A stretch of 64,000 nt of DNA from Ulota crispa (lineage: Eukaryota > Streptophyta > Bryopsida > Orthotrichales > Orthotrichaceae). Below are positions 1-11,300 of this stretch, piece by piece (the stretch's first letter is position 1; the number at the start of each line of letters is the position of its first letter). The translations under genes were made by a program, and so were the position numbers. A model generated the notes under the pieces. That model was not told the DNA's origin, did not search any database, and worked only from the letters and a program-made list of their open reading frames with translations. Location of the stretch: contig OY987250.1 in the NCBI GenBank assembly GCA_963920765.1, positions 7,812,001 through 7,876,000 on the forward strand, in the 5' to 3' direction.

Positions 1-1774
1 GTAGTAAAACATTGAGTAGAGTAAAGCAGAAGAGACATTTGGAAGCTCAAGCACCCATCATCACAAACTGATAATCTCATTTCCTACTAGATTGGTTGAA
101 GGATGAGTTTCACCACCTTGGTGTATAGATCACCACTCTCTAAACAATAATAATAGACATTATAGGTCTTGATTGAATTACTCCATGAGGCAGCAATCAT
201 GGTCTACAATCGTGGACTCTTAGGCACAGGGCGAAGGTTCCTACCGTGGAACTCCTTTCTAGACTTGCAATCGAGCCAAAACCCTAAGGACGAGACGAAA
301 TTTAGAGCCAGAAATTGAGCGTTCATGGAACAATGAACTGGCCAAAAATTTCTCTAACGTGATTCCTTGAAATATGACTTTTGTTCGCTGCAGGGTTCAA
401 ACTAAGGGTTTGTCCGGCACTTTAACATCCATGTTCACCAACTAATATATTCACGACAGTGGTCAAGATAATGAAGTTTTGGGGTTTACTCCAAGGGTGG
501 TAACAAACTTGTTTGGTAAAAGCACACTCTTGGATGACACACAATGATATGGAAAAGTTTCTAGCACGCAAAACATCGGACAAGGTGACAGTGTTTGTGT
601 CTTGGCCAGTCGCTAACCATTTACACCAGAGGGACGTCTAGTGGAGGATGAGTCCATGTCATCACCTTTTCCCTCCAAAACTGGAGAGAAGCTCATTTGT
701 GGTGGATAAGATTTGAAGTCACCTTGGGAGGTGACCTCAAATCTTGTCCTTTAGACAAAAACCTCCCTCACACTCCATGTGAGGTAAAGACAAAATCAAG
801 TCAACTACAAATAGAAAGAACAAAAGTGATCTTCCACCAAATGTCTGGTGCCCAGTGTGAATGCATCCACCGGACGGACAAAACCATGATGATAAGGCAA
901 TTTTTCCTCCATAATCCACCGGATGAAACATTGGAGAGGGGCTTTTGTCATGTGGCGCCCTACATCCTGGTCTGAACCGGGCCAACATACCTTTCTCTAA
1001 CCGGTCCCCAAAGCTAACCCTTACATTTGAGGTGTTCATCACTCACTGTGAACCTAAAGTGGAGTAGTGAACACTACTTGCACAAGCAAATCGTGTCACA
1101 TGTTAGTTGCTAAGCTAGTTTGGAAGAGCTAGGATTGGGACCTTCAAGTGTTGTTATAAGAACACATTCAAGTAGTTTCAAGGTTAGCCTTGAGTTGTTT
1201 TTAGGGACCTATGAGTTGTAATTTTTCCCTTTAATATAAAATATTCTACAATGTCCCACGATGGCTTGTTGAAAGATTAATCCTAGGATTTTTTTTTCAA
1301 AATTTTCCAAGACCTTGTCGTATCCCAAACCCTTAAAAGGTTGGGTATGGGTACCGGTATGTCTACCTAATAAGAAATTTAAAGAAGAAAGCTAAAGTTT
1401 ATATTCCAATATTAGTTATTTATACAATCAAATCAAAATATACAATTTTACATTTTTCAGTAACCTGTTATCAAAGGTTGAGAATACTATTGAATCCAAC
1501 AAAGCACATTATGAAAAATAAATTATTTTGTCAGATAAACAATATGAATTGGGGACAAAACATGGTGGTGCGAAGTTGTTTAGTAACTATAGAGTCCAAT
1601 CTAAACTCAGGATTAAAATTTAATAATGATCACTCAATGTACGTAAAGTGGTATTCATAATACTATATTTAATCTTCTAAGTACTAAACATTCCATTTTT
1701 TTGAATAAAAAACAAAGTCAAACATGTTTCATAAAAAGACATCAATAGTTAAACGTTCATCCTTTCAAATTATT
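1..1774. other. gene-free AT-rich sequence, unassigned
   Basis: No convincing coding region is visible; the open frames are short, overlap on both strands and carry no recognisable motif. Positions 708-745 form a near-perfect hairpin (about 16-bp arms around a 6-base loop, reading AAGATTTGA...TCAAATCTT). The stretch around 560-1000 is richer in GC than its surroundings and could be a decayed mobile element, but I could not find both ends of one. Confidence 0.4.
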
Positions 1775-1778
1775 TTAA

Positions 1779-2713
1779 CCCCTAAAGGCTTTTGACTATG
1801 TTTTCATCAAAACTGCCCCAAAACTGTCATTTGTAGTGCAAGTATCAAATTTTAGATAAAAGTCATTTTTTAACACATCTCACTGTAAAATTTTGTAGTA
1901 CACTAGTATTCAAATATGTGGAAAAAAAATCAGAAATTTCTACCATGTGGATTGTTAGGTGATTGAGTTTGAATTGACAAAAAGTCGTTTTTTGTCCTTG
2001 CAAAAATCCAGGCAGCTGCACTTCATAAGTGCATATTTGTATGAAAAAAGTTTCAAAATGGTTGTAATTTTTTGTATTCATTCTTCAAGGCAAGTCAAGT
2101 ACACACTTAAAATTTTTCAAATCATTTGGAAATGTATAACACATAGGAAAAAAATAGTAAGTAAAAAGAAGAAGAGAATAATACAAAACACTAAATTGTT
2201 AAGAATTTAATTATGAAAAACAAAAATTCCAATCCCAAGGGTCAAAATGTTTTAATAAACAATCTACATACTTTGGCTTTATTTTTTTTCCAAAATACTA
2301 AAAATTGAGTAAAACATAGGACTTAAAAGTTTTTTTTAGAGTAGGGAATCCATAACTGCTCACAAACAAAATCTCCTCATAACTTTCATCTCATTGATAA
2401 AAACTGAATGATTCAAAGCTTCCCAAGGATATACATGTCTAAAGAACCAATTTCAAAAAACAAAATTCAAAAAATGTAATTTTTAAAAAAGTTTTTTGAG
2501 TTGCCCGGGCTGCCCCCCAAACAAAGAAAACTACATATCATGCAATAACTTTTGAACCATGAAGTCAAAAGTACTGAAATTTGTTGGGCCTTAAAGCTAC
2601 TCCTTGGACACATTATGTGTGAAAATTTCAAAGAAAAAAATGAAAAATTCATTTGTAGTGAGCTACCCAAAATTGCTATGTTGCCAAAAAAACACAGTTT
2701 TGGCCTTTAGGGG
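1779..2713. mobile_element. piggyBac-like non-autonomous element (925-bp family), copy A
   Basis: 935 bp flanked on both sides by TTAA (1775-1778 and 2714-2717). The ends are inverted: CCCCTAAAGGCTTTTG at the left, and the right end read backwards is CCCCTAAAGGCCAAAAC. The interior matches the elements at 4473-5398 and 33881-34798 in the same order (for example AGTAAGTAAAAAGAAG and CTAAATTGTTAAGAATTTAA). No transposase is encoded. TTAA target sites with CCC(C/T) ends are the signature of the piggyBac superfamily; the assignment rests on ends only. Confidence 0.65.
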
Positions 2714-2717
2714 TTAA

Positions 2718-3954
2718 ACTCTTGAATAATCTTCCATTTTGTTTATTCTAAAAAAATTCAAAACCCTTTGTTGCAATTTTTTTGTGGTTGTCAAAGTGAC
2801 ATATTATTTTACCTCCAAAATAAACTTTCTTAGTTCCAAGAATTTTCCTTCAAGAGAGATTTTGTAAAGTAAAATTTTAAAATTAGATGGAAACAAAGAG
2901 TTTGCAAGATACATTAGAAGCAAGATAAATGCAACGTCATATGATTTCCATGTATATAGCGTGTACTTAATAATTGTTTGAATTTTCAATCTTGAAGTGA
3001 TTTTTTCTCATCCAGACTTTTGTTAAGGATTTCCTGTGATTCTAGTGCGTGTTCTAACGATGTGAAATTTTTCATAAGTCAAACTACAATAAATATTTTT
3101 TTCATTAAACTTTGTAATTAGGCGCAAAGGTTGTAGCTACATGCATTTAGAAATTCTGATATAAAAGAATTGTTGAATGTTTTTTGTAGTGTTTTTCATT
3201 GCTTCTTGTTTTTTTAAAACCCAAGTCAGATGGTTTTTTGGTTACACTAATTTCATGTTTTATTAATCAACAATAAAAAAAAGGCATAGAAATCAAAATC
3301 ATACTCATGCTTTTTGCATTGATTTTGATTTCAATATCACTTCAATAATACTTTTGTTTGTCAAAGTTGAATTAACATTGAAAGCAATAGTGAACCCTAC
3401 AAATCCATTGAGAAGATTGATGTTGGTACATGTTGGGACATAGTTGATTATGCTATCAAAAAACACTTGTTCTCTGAGTTTTTTTTGGAGTGCATGTAAA
3501 TTAATTGCCCATTTCCACAAGTAATGGAGTTATGCGATGCAAGAAACTTCAAAGGATTCGATGCAAGAAATTAGGTTGAAAACCTCTTACATGAATTCAA
3601 TTCAATTCTTTCGTTGCATGAATAATAAAATTGACCACTAAATTTAAAAACTTGAAAACATCTTTGTCCAAACCAAAATAAGCATTATTACAATCAAATA
3701 TAGGATTTCAACTTTGCTTATCCTAGACAATTTAAACTCCATATATACAAATAATATGCTATGAAATAAAGAAAAGTTGGGAGTGTTCTAGGATCTTTTT
3801 AAAGCATGCGGAAATCCCTGAATAGAGCGATAGTTCGACACTTCGACATACATAAACGCATGTAAACATAGGGTTTGGCACTTTGGCCACTCCCAACAAA
3901 TTCTATCTGCTCTCAAGTCCCACCACTTGATTGGGCAAATGTTGGGTAGCATTA
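2718..3954. other. gene-free AT-rich spacer
   Basis: No gene, RNA gene or complete mobile element could be recognised here. Reading frames are short and frequently closed on both strands. Confidence 0.4.
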
Positions 3955-4262
3955 GGAAAAATATGGGGCCCCAAAAAGGCTTTGAGTTTGGGGTCCTTAG
4001 CCATGGGAACCAGTTCCTAATAAAATCATGCGTAGGTTAATGTGGCATCATTGATGCCACGTTAGTTTTTCTGAATTTTTGAATTAAAAAATAAATAAAT
4101 AAAAATAAAATAAAATCTTGTTTTTTTCTAAGACTTTTTTTTCAGATTTTTTTAATTAATTTTTTTTGGCCATCAGCAGGGGCTGGTTCACCACATTGGC
4201 AACCAAAAGAATGGATGGCTGAATTTGTTTTTAAAGGCCTTCTTCAAGCCCCATATTTTTCC
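3955..4262. mobile_element. MITE with TA target duplication
   Basis: 308 bp with inverted ends GGAAAAATATGGGGCCC and its near complement GGGGCTTGAAGAAGGCC...ATATTTTTCC. The element is flanked by TA on both sides (3953-3954 and 4263-4264). It has no coding capacity. The TA duplication suggests a mariner/Stowaway-type element, although the ends do not match classic Stowaway. Confidence 0.55.
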
Positions 4263-4472
4263 TAAAGTAGGGCTTCCCTTGTCAAGCACACTACCCCTTT
4301 GCCCACCTCCAGTCAATCCATTTTTTCTCATAATGCTCTCTTCATCCAACATTACTCAACGTAAACTATTGCAAGAAAATTAGATGAACTTTAGAAAAAT
4401 GGATGAACTTAGGAAACCAGGATGAAAGTAATGTAATCTCTAATCACGTAGGTTTTCTTGGGAAACGCTTAA

Positions 4473-5398
4473 CTCCTAAAGGATTGAGCCATTTTTTCAG
4501 TGAAAATCACTCAAAACTGCCACTTTTGGGGGGTTAGTAAGAAGGTAATTTTTTTTCTAATTTAGGAAATCCAATCGTAGAATCTTGCCCTAGACTAGAT
4601 TAGGTACTTGTGGAAAAAAATCAAGTCATTCCAGATGGACATGACTGAAATATTTACATCTAAAGTGAAAAGAAAAGTTTTTTTTCATGCTGCTCCAAAA
4701 TTTCAAAAGCCTTTGACCATTCTTACATGAAAATAATTGCTCTACACAACTTTGTGCTTTTATTTTTCCCATGTAGGAGATCAAGTTAGCTATGTGTGGG
4801 AGAATTTACAAATCAGTTGGAACTACACAACATATGGGAAAAATCAGTAAGTAAAAAGAAGTAGAGAATGAGTCAAATCACTAAATTGTTAAGAATTTAA
4901 CAATTAAAATGAAAATTGCAAATCCTAGTGGTCAAAATGTTGTGATAAACAATCTAGTTCCTTTGGTTTAATTTTTTTTCCAAAATAATGAAAATTGAGT
5001 AAAATAAAGGACTTCAAAGTTTATTTTAGAGTAGAGAATCCATAGCTGCACGCAAACAAAAACTCCTCATAACTTTGATCTCATTGATTGAAATTGAATG
5101 ATTCAAAGCTTCTCACCTATAAAAAAAAATCTAAAGAACCAATTTCAAATTTTAGTTTAAAAATTAATTAATTTTTAAAAACGTTTTTGGGCTACCCAGG
5201 CAGGCAGTCCTCCCCAACTTTTCAGAAATGCGTAACTTCTTCAATAATTGTCAGAATGAGGAAAAAATTAGATGCCTGTGTAGATCTTTGAATTCCCCAC
5301 CTTCAATAAAAATTTCAGAAAATCACACAAAGTAGCTTATCCAAAGGTATATGCCCAAACTCCCACCTCTCCCCCAAAGGGACAGCAGTCCTTTAGGG
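4473..5398. mobile_element. piggyBac-like non-autonomous element (925-bp family), copy B
   Basis: 926 bp between TTAA sites at 4469-4472 and 5399-5402. The ends are CTCCTAAAGGATTG and, read backwards, CCCTAAAGGACTGCTG. It is clearly a sibling of copies A (1779-2713) and I (33881-34798). Read on the opposite strand it matches the two halves of the interrupted copy G (27602-32252). It therefore supplies the empty site that shows where a Harbinger element entered copy G: the equivalent point here is near 4728. Confidence 0.65.
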
Positions 5399-5524
5399 TT
5401 AAGAAATCCTAATTTTGCAGGAGAATCCAGCCGAGGAACAAATACCTGCAGTGCATTGCAAAGCTATACGACGTTAGGCAGCGTGGCACAGCTTTCGGAG
5501 CGAACAGCAACCACATTCGAGGCT

Positions 5525-6356
5525 AATGAAGGAAAATGGGATAAAGAGAAAAATAGAATAAAGAAGGAAGACACAATAAAGAGGGAAACATAGGATAAAG
5601 AAGGAAAACACAAGATAAAGAAGAAAGGCAAGATAAAGAAGAAAGGCAAGATAAAGAAGAAAGGCAAGATAAAGAAGGAAAACACAAGATAAAGAAGAAA
5701 GGCAAGATAAAGAAGAAAGGCAAGATAAAGAAGAAAGGCAAGATAAAGAAGGAAAACACTATAAAGAAGGAAAATTTAGGATAAAGAAGGAAAACACAAG
5801 ATAAAGAAGGAAAACCCATGACAAAGAAGGAAATCACAAGATAAAGAAAGAAAATCCACAATAAAGAAGGAAGACATTGGACAAAGAAGGAAAACACTAT
5901 AAAGAAGGAAAACACTATAACGAAGGAAAACCTAGGATAAAGAAGGAAAACCCGGGATAAAGAAGGAAAACATGATAAAGAAGGAAAACAAGATAAAGAA
6001 GGAGAACATGATAAAACCGGTGACATAGGATGAAGAAGGATGACACAGGATGAAGAAGGAAGACACAATAAAGAAAGAGAACACGATAAGAAAGAAAACA
6101 CAGGATAAAGAAAGAAGACAAGATAAAGAAGGAAAATACAAATTAAAGACGAAAAATGGGATAAAGAAAGAAAACATAGGATAAAGAGGGAAAACACAGG
6201 ATAAAGAAGGAAGACAAGATAAAGAAGGAAAACCCATGGAAAAGAAGGAAAACACACGATATAGAAGGAAAACCCAAGACAAAGAAGGAAAACCCAAGAT
6301 AAAGAAGGAGAACACTACAAAGAAGGAAAACACGATAAAGAAGGAGAACATGATAT
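5525..6356. repeat. homopurine minisatellite, about 830 bp
   Basis: About 45 tandem, imperfect units of 11-21 bp built on GATAAAGAAGGAAAACACAA and shortened forms such as GATAAAGAAGAAAGGCAA. One strand is almost entirely purine, with occasional C and T. Several higher-order repeats are visible, for example the run of GATAAAGAAGAAAGGCAA units around 5610-5750. The long open frames here on the minus strand (rich in Phe, Ser, Leu) come from the lack of stop codons in a pyrimidine-rich repeat and are not taken as genes. Confidence 0.9.
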
Positions 6357-6364
6357 TGTAGTTA

Positions 6365-7325
6365 GAGCAGCTCCACTGCTGACTCTAACACACTCAAAGT
6401 GGATGAAAAGTGTAGAGGCCCTTCTTAGACCCCTCTCAATACACTTTGTCTTACCGTGTCTTGCAAGGGCCCTTCAAGCCACTATTCATTCACTATTCAC
6501 CATAAGTTTAGTGAGTTTTGTCCTTTACTTTTCTTGATAAGTGGTCAATTGCTCATTTATGAGGTGGGTTGGAGCGCAAGGCCACCTTTTTGAAAAGCAT
6601 GGGTGGAAATCAAGGGGCTTGAGGGCAAGGTTTTTTTTCTTGGCAAATTTTCACCAAAATCTTACCTAAAATAGTCACTAGTTCCCAATACACTAAGAAA
6701 TTTCAAGGAAAAAGTGGATGTATTTGCCAAGTCCCTCCTTCCTCAAATACTAGATTTGCCAATGTTTGGATGAAAGTAGCTTATATTAATAAATGTATTG
6801 GATGAATAAGCACACCTTGTTCATTCTTTTGAATTATAGACAATTTTTCCTTACCTACATGAGGTCCAAGGTGCGGGTTGCTCTACCTCTACAAATACAA
6901 AAAAATAACCTTGCTTGAGGGGCCAAAACAGATGGAAAACTTTGAAAGAGCTTGGACCGGTGGAGGTCAGTGAAATTATTTTGTGCTAATTATTGCTTTT
7001 TTGCTACACCAAAATTGGTGTGGCTAATTGTTCTATAGTATTTTTTGAAAAAATGTAAAATATTCAGCCAACTTATATACACGGGTTTGGGAGTAGGAGC
7101 CTAGTTTTCAAGGTTCCAATTGATGTTGCCTCACCCTACTGGTGCAATATTCTAATTTCTCACAAAACCATCATGAAATTTAGTTTTGATGAAAGATTGA
7201 AAGCATCCAAATTTGCATCTGTAAAAAAAATGTAAGCTTAGTCATCTTTGCTACTCAACCATTTTTTGGTTAGAAAAAAAGCTAAGACCACTTCATCCAA
7301 AATATTTTCACTAGTAGAGATGCTC
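6365..7325. mobile_element. Tourist-like MITE (GAGCATCTCC family), split by a hAT-like insertion
   Basis: The ends match the intact family members at 36644-36957 and 56110-56403: GAGCAGCTCCACTGCTG at the left and GAGATGCTC at the right. Both sides carry TTA (6362-6364 and 7326-7328), the TWA target duplication of PIF/Harbinger elements. Removing the 346-bp insertion at 6968-7313 and its duplicated 8 bp leaves about 607 bp, still longer than the 294-314 bp siblings. The element lies about 1 kb upstream of the UBA-UBX-RING gene start. Confidence 0.65.
6968..7313. mobile_element. hAT-like MITE nested in the Tourist-like element
   Basis: 346 bp beginning CAGTGAAATTATTTTG and ending so that its complement reads TAGTGAAAATATTTTGG. 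The flanking 8-mers are GTGGAGGT (6960-6967) and GTAGAGAT (7314-7321), each one change from GTGGAGAT found at the same point of the uninterrupted siblings. An 8-bp duplication and YARNG-type ends fit the hAT superfamily. No coding capacity. Confidence 0.65.
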
Positions 7326-7621
7326 TTATGGAGAACGGGAACAGGCCAGAAAACGGGGCACTGTCGCAGTTTAGTTCAATACAGTTCAGTGTCTGTGAGG
7401 ACCAGCTTCCCTGCGGCAGTTTGGACCCTATCCCGGACCCCTCCAAGACTTTCCATGGCAGCTTTGTTTGCGCTAGAGGTCCAAGATCGAGGTCCAAGCC
7501 CCAGTCCTTGTATTTCGGCTTTGCAAGGCTAGAGGGCCTGGACCCCTATCTTGAACCCTCACTTTTTTTGTCTTTTGTCCCACTTTTTTCTCACTTTTTC
7601 TAAATTTTCTAAATTTCTTCA

Positions 7622-8340
7622 CGGAGGAACCCACGTGGACAAGGTTTTGTTACAAATATAATTTTTTCCCCTAAAGTTGAGCCCTCCGGAACTTCCCATA
7701 GAAAACCCTGGACCCTCCAGACCCTCCGGGAGCCTCCGATTCCATTCCAGGCCTTGGGGTACAGGAACTCTCATGGAAACTGGCCCTGAGTGCAGTGTGA
7801 GTGTGTGACTCTCTGAGCTGTTGGGATTCAGTCGCGGCGGCACTGCGGCAGTTTGTCCGCAGGAGTGGTACCACCACCTCCAAAAGGGAAAGCATCTCCC
7901 ACCTCGACTCTGCTCGCCCTTTCTCCTTTCTCCTTTCTCCTTTTCCTTTCCAGCATCGCACTTTCTGCCACATGCCGTAATACCCTTGCCTCCGCTTTCT
8001 CGCTTTTCCACCATCTCCAGCGATCGTCTCTCTCTCCCAGTCTCCCTCTCCTCCCCTCCTCGTTTTTGCCGACCCTAGGGTTTCAATTCTCTCCAACGTT
8101 GTCAAATTCTCGCCAATTTCGGAACGTCGCCAGTGAATTGAGGACGTTTTTTGTGTGTTGGACGAGAAGGATGTGTCTCGTGTGGTGATTCGGGATCTGG
8201 ACATTCAAATTTCTGTCAACCGTTTCAATTAGATCTCTGTAGCGTCTTTGGTTACACGCGAGTGTTATTGTTGAATGTTATTTAAGGAAGGGCGTTAGGA
8301 ACGAGGTTTGAATGTAGACGGGCAATTGGTGAAATTTTTC
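7622..8340 (+). promoter_or_regulatory. promoter and leader of the UBA-UBX-RING gene, with short upstream ORFs
   Basis: GC content rises from about 7330 on. A strong pyrimidine tract (CT repeats at about 7915-8060) resembles a plant leader Y-patch. If transcription starts upstream of 8171, the leader holds three short upstream ORFs before the main ATG at 8341: 8171-8188 (MCLVW), 8275-8298 (MLFKEGR) and the start-stop pair ATGTAG at 8312-8317, only 23 nt before the main start. The start-stop pair is the most notable because AUG-stop elements are known to stall ribosomes in some plant leaders. The transcription start itself is not visible. Confidence 0.45.
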
Positions 8341-11300
8341 ATGATGGCGGAGGTATTGGAGGCGATGGGATTTCCGAGTGACTGGTGTGAGCAAGCGCTC
8401 CGGAGCAGCGGCGGGGTGGAACCGGCGGTGGAATTGTTGCTGCAGTGGCAAGCCGATGGAGGTGCACCTGTAGTAGGGGATTCTTCTTCTTCATCTTCGC
8501 TGTCGCCGTCCGCTGCTGTTTCGACCGTTACGAGTCCTGCGAGTTCAGTGCCAACAGGATTGGACGCCGTAGTTCCCGATGCAGGTGACGCTGCTGAGCG
8601 ACGTCGCCGTTCCGATCCAGAATTGCGATTGAAGAAGGTCTTGCAAATCCATCATCGTCTTCTTCCTAATTTAATAAGTTTTCCATGAAATTTTGTTGCA
8701 TTTTCCTGCAATATTTGCGTCTTTGGTCTGACCTAATTGATGTTTATTGTGTTCAGGTTCAGGAGGAAGAATTTAAGGAAAGTAACGCGCGGAGATACTT
8801 GCAGGAGGATAAGGTCGTTGCTTCTGGCTCGAAATCTAGTTACAATTCGCAGGTTGAGCTTCAGATTCGTTGTTCAGGGTATCCAACTATCAAGGGGACT
8901 TTCAGTGCAGGTATTTAAATGGCCCTTATATGAATCAGACTGTAGAATGTGATTATGCAACCAGAGTTAGGGATTTTGGAAGCTTTAATTTAAACGTAGA
9001 ATGTGAATATTGATCAATGTGAAGTTGCATGTTATATATGGAGTGTATCTGGACAGCATTGGTCCAAATGCACCCAATTTATAACATGCGACTCGACATT
9101 GATCAAAATTGAGGTTGTAGAGTATGTGCGTATGTTGCAATTTGTGCGTATTCGGATGAATTTTAGTATTATTGGAATAGATGCCCCGGCTTTCCCATGG
9201 AATTGATAGCTGTGGATTTCAGGTGCAACTCTCAAAGAAGTGCGAGATTTTGTTCTGCAAGATCTGCAAACGCAGCAACCAGCGGGAACAACGCCAGCTA
9301 GTGGCGTTAATCGTCAGTTCCGAAGAACATCTCGGTCGAATGGGGTTTCTGCAAGTCCACCCTCCGGCAGGTTTGTTGATTTTCTTTCGATTGGCTTTGT
9401 CCAAACCTAGTATTTCATACATCTTTCTGTAACTGGATGTGTTCAGTAATTTACCTACTGTTGCGTACGTTCGATCGTGCTAGAAAGTTGCTTTATCTGT
9501 CAAAGAATATGGTTGCATCACTGTTACAAGAAATTTTAGACTACACCATGGGGAGATTGATCATTGGGAGGCAAGATAGCTTGATGAAATCTGTGGGGCG
9601 ACCTCTCTATTGGGAATCCTTTACGATCATATATTTTTACATGCTTGTAGGGTGCTTATGTCACTATTTAAAGTATTTCGTTTCTAAAAGCTTCAGCGCG
9701 CTGAATGAACTGAATGCGTTTTCCACAATTGGCTTACTTAATCACCATCTCCCCGTTGTGCACATTTCTACAATTGATGTACTATACCCGTGGATAGTCT
9801 AACTTTGTGGAAGTTTGTGCTAAAGATCTTTTTGACAGCTTTTGGGTCAGTACTGTTGGAATATTCAAATTCAATTTAACCCCCGTTTTTAATGATTTTA
9901 CCTGTGAACCTATTGACCCAATGGTGCGTGTTTGATTGGTCTGTACAGAATGACACTAAGGGCTGCTAGAAAGACTTCGAGATATGCCGACCCCTCTTCT
10001 AACGCACCGGCTCCTCGAGCTGTTTCTACAGGAAACATATATTTCTTGATTCCTTTTCCTCGAACAGTGTTTGACACAGGTTTGAACCTGCCCAAGGTCA
10101 ATACCTCTTGTTGTAGCTTACTATACGCAAAGTCAGTTCTAGTTACTGTTCAGCCAAGTTTGGAGATGCTGACAATGTGCTGGTTGTCTGGTTTCAGAAG
10201 CATCTATGGAGACTACGTTGTGCGATGCCAATCTTTATCCTCGAGGAATCCTTACTGTACAGTTCCAAACCAAAGAGGACCCTTCAACATCAGACCATGC
10301 AGATAACCTTGGTGAACCGGGTGGACCTCCCGGAGACGGTTCACAGTCTAGACATGCAATTTCTTCAATTGAGCAATCCTGGGAAGATCATCGGCACATT
10401 GAGGATGTGGCAAAGCGAGAACTACGGCTGAAAGCCACTCTGGACAGGTATGGACAAGAGTCTGGAAAAAGGATAAATGGAACAGCAATAGACACAGGTG
10501 TTACAGCAGCGGGGTCTATTTTAACGCCCCCAGTTATATGTTCAGCTGTAGCTTCTGTAGCCCGTATAGGGCAAGAGCGAAGCTTGGAGGTGGATGGTGA
10601 GCGTGTCCGACACCGCGAGCTGGCCTTGCAAGCGGCAGCGAAGAGAATGACTGAAGCAGCGCAGATTTTCCGGGAGGGTTTATTGTCAGATGCAGGAGAA
10701 GCTGGAGGTGAAGGTGGATGTGGATTTTGCACACCCTCAGATGTACAGGTATTTCCCGTAGCGACCAGCGTTGATGAAACAAGGTTCGTTTCTGAGGAAC
10801 AGGATCCCAAAGGGAAGCAAGTGGCAGAATGTGGCCCGAGTTCACGGGATGGCCAGCTTGCTGAGTTGCGCCTGGACGATGTAGGAAACAACTTCGCTGG
10901 TTTTAGAGGGCAGACCTCTCGTGCTCGCTTGCCTCTGCCATCTCCATCCCCATCTCGGCTGGAAAAGATGCGGCGTACTGATGAAGGATCAAGTACTAGC
11001 TCTGTTGGAGCAAATCACAACCCCTCCTTGTTTGCAAGGTACACACCTGTTGCACCCTAGTAAGAACAACAGTTATGGTGTCACGATGTTGATCATGTTT
11101 ACTCATACATCCTTTTGTCTATGGATATAAGGCAGGGTACCCATTCCCGTGGCTTTCAGCTGTTTTAAGTCATTGTCGTAATTAGACTTGATTTTATTGG
11201 GGGTTAGTTTTGTCCTCGTTTTTGAGAGGACTCCAATGCAGTAAGATGTTTCTTTTATGGTAGTTGGGTCCCAATTCCAAACGTAGACTACGCTTGGACC

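Noticed and set aside
5523-6257. Long minus-strand frames (FSFFI/LPSLS-rich) over the minisatellite
   Set aside because: They result from a pyrimidine-only repeat that lacks stop codons; all three frames are similarly open and there is no start context or homology.
5525-6356. CRISPR-like repeat array
   Set aside because: Units are contiguous, variable in length and have no unique spacers; the window is eukaryotic.
7671-8204. 177-codon minus-strand frame over the leader of the ligase gene
   Set aside because: It overlaps the CT-rich leader, where the antisense strand is purine-rich, and it has no domain or splice support.
10388-10891. 167-codon minus-strand frame
   Set aside because: Antisense to exon 5 of the UBA-UBX-RING gene, whose phases and domains are well supported.
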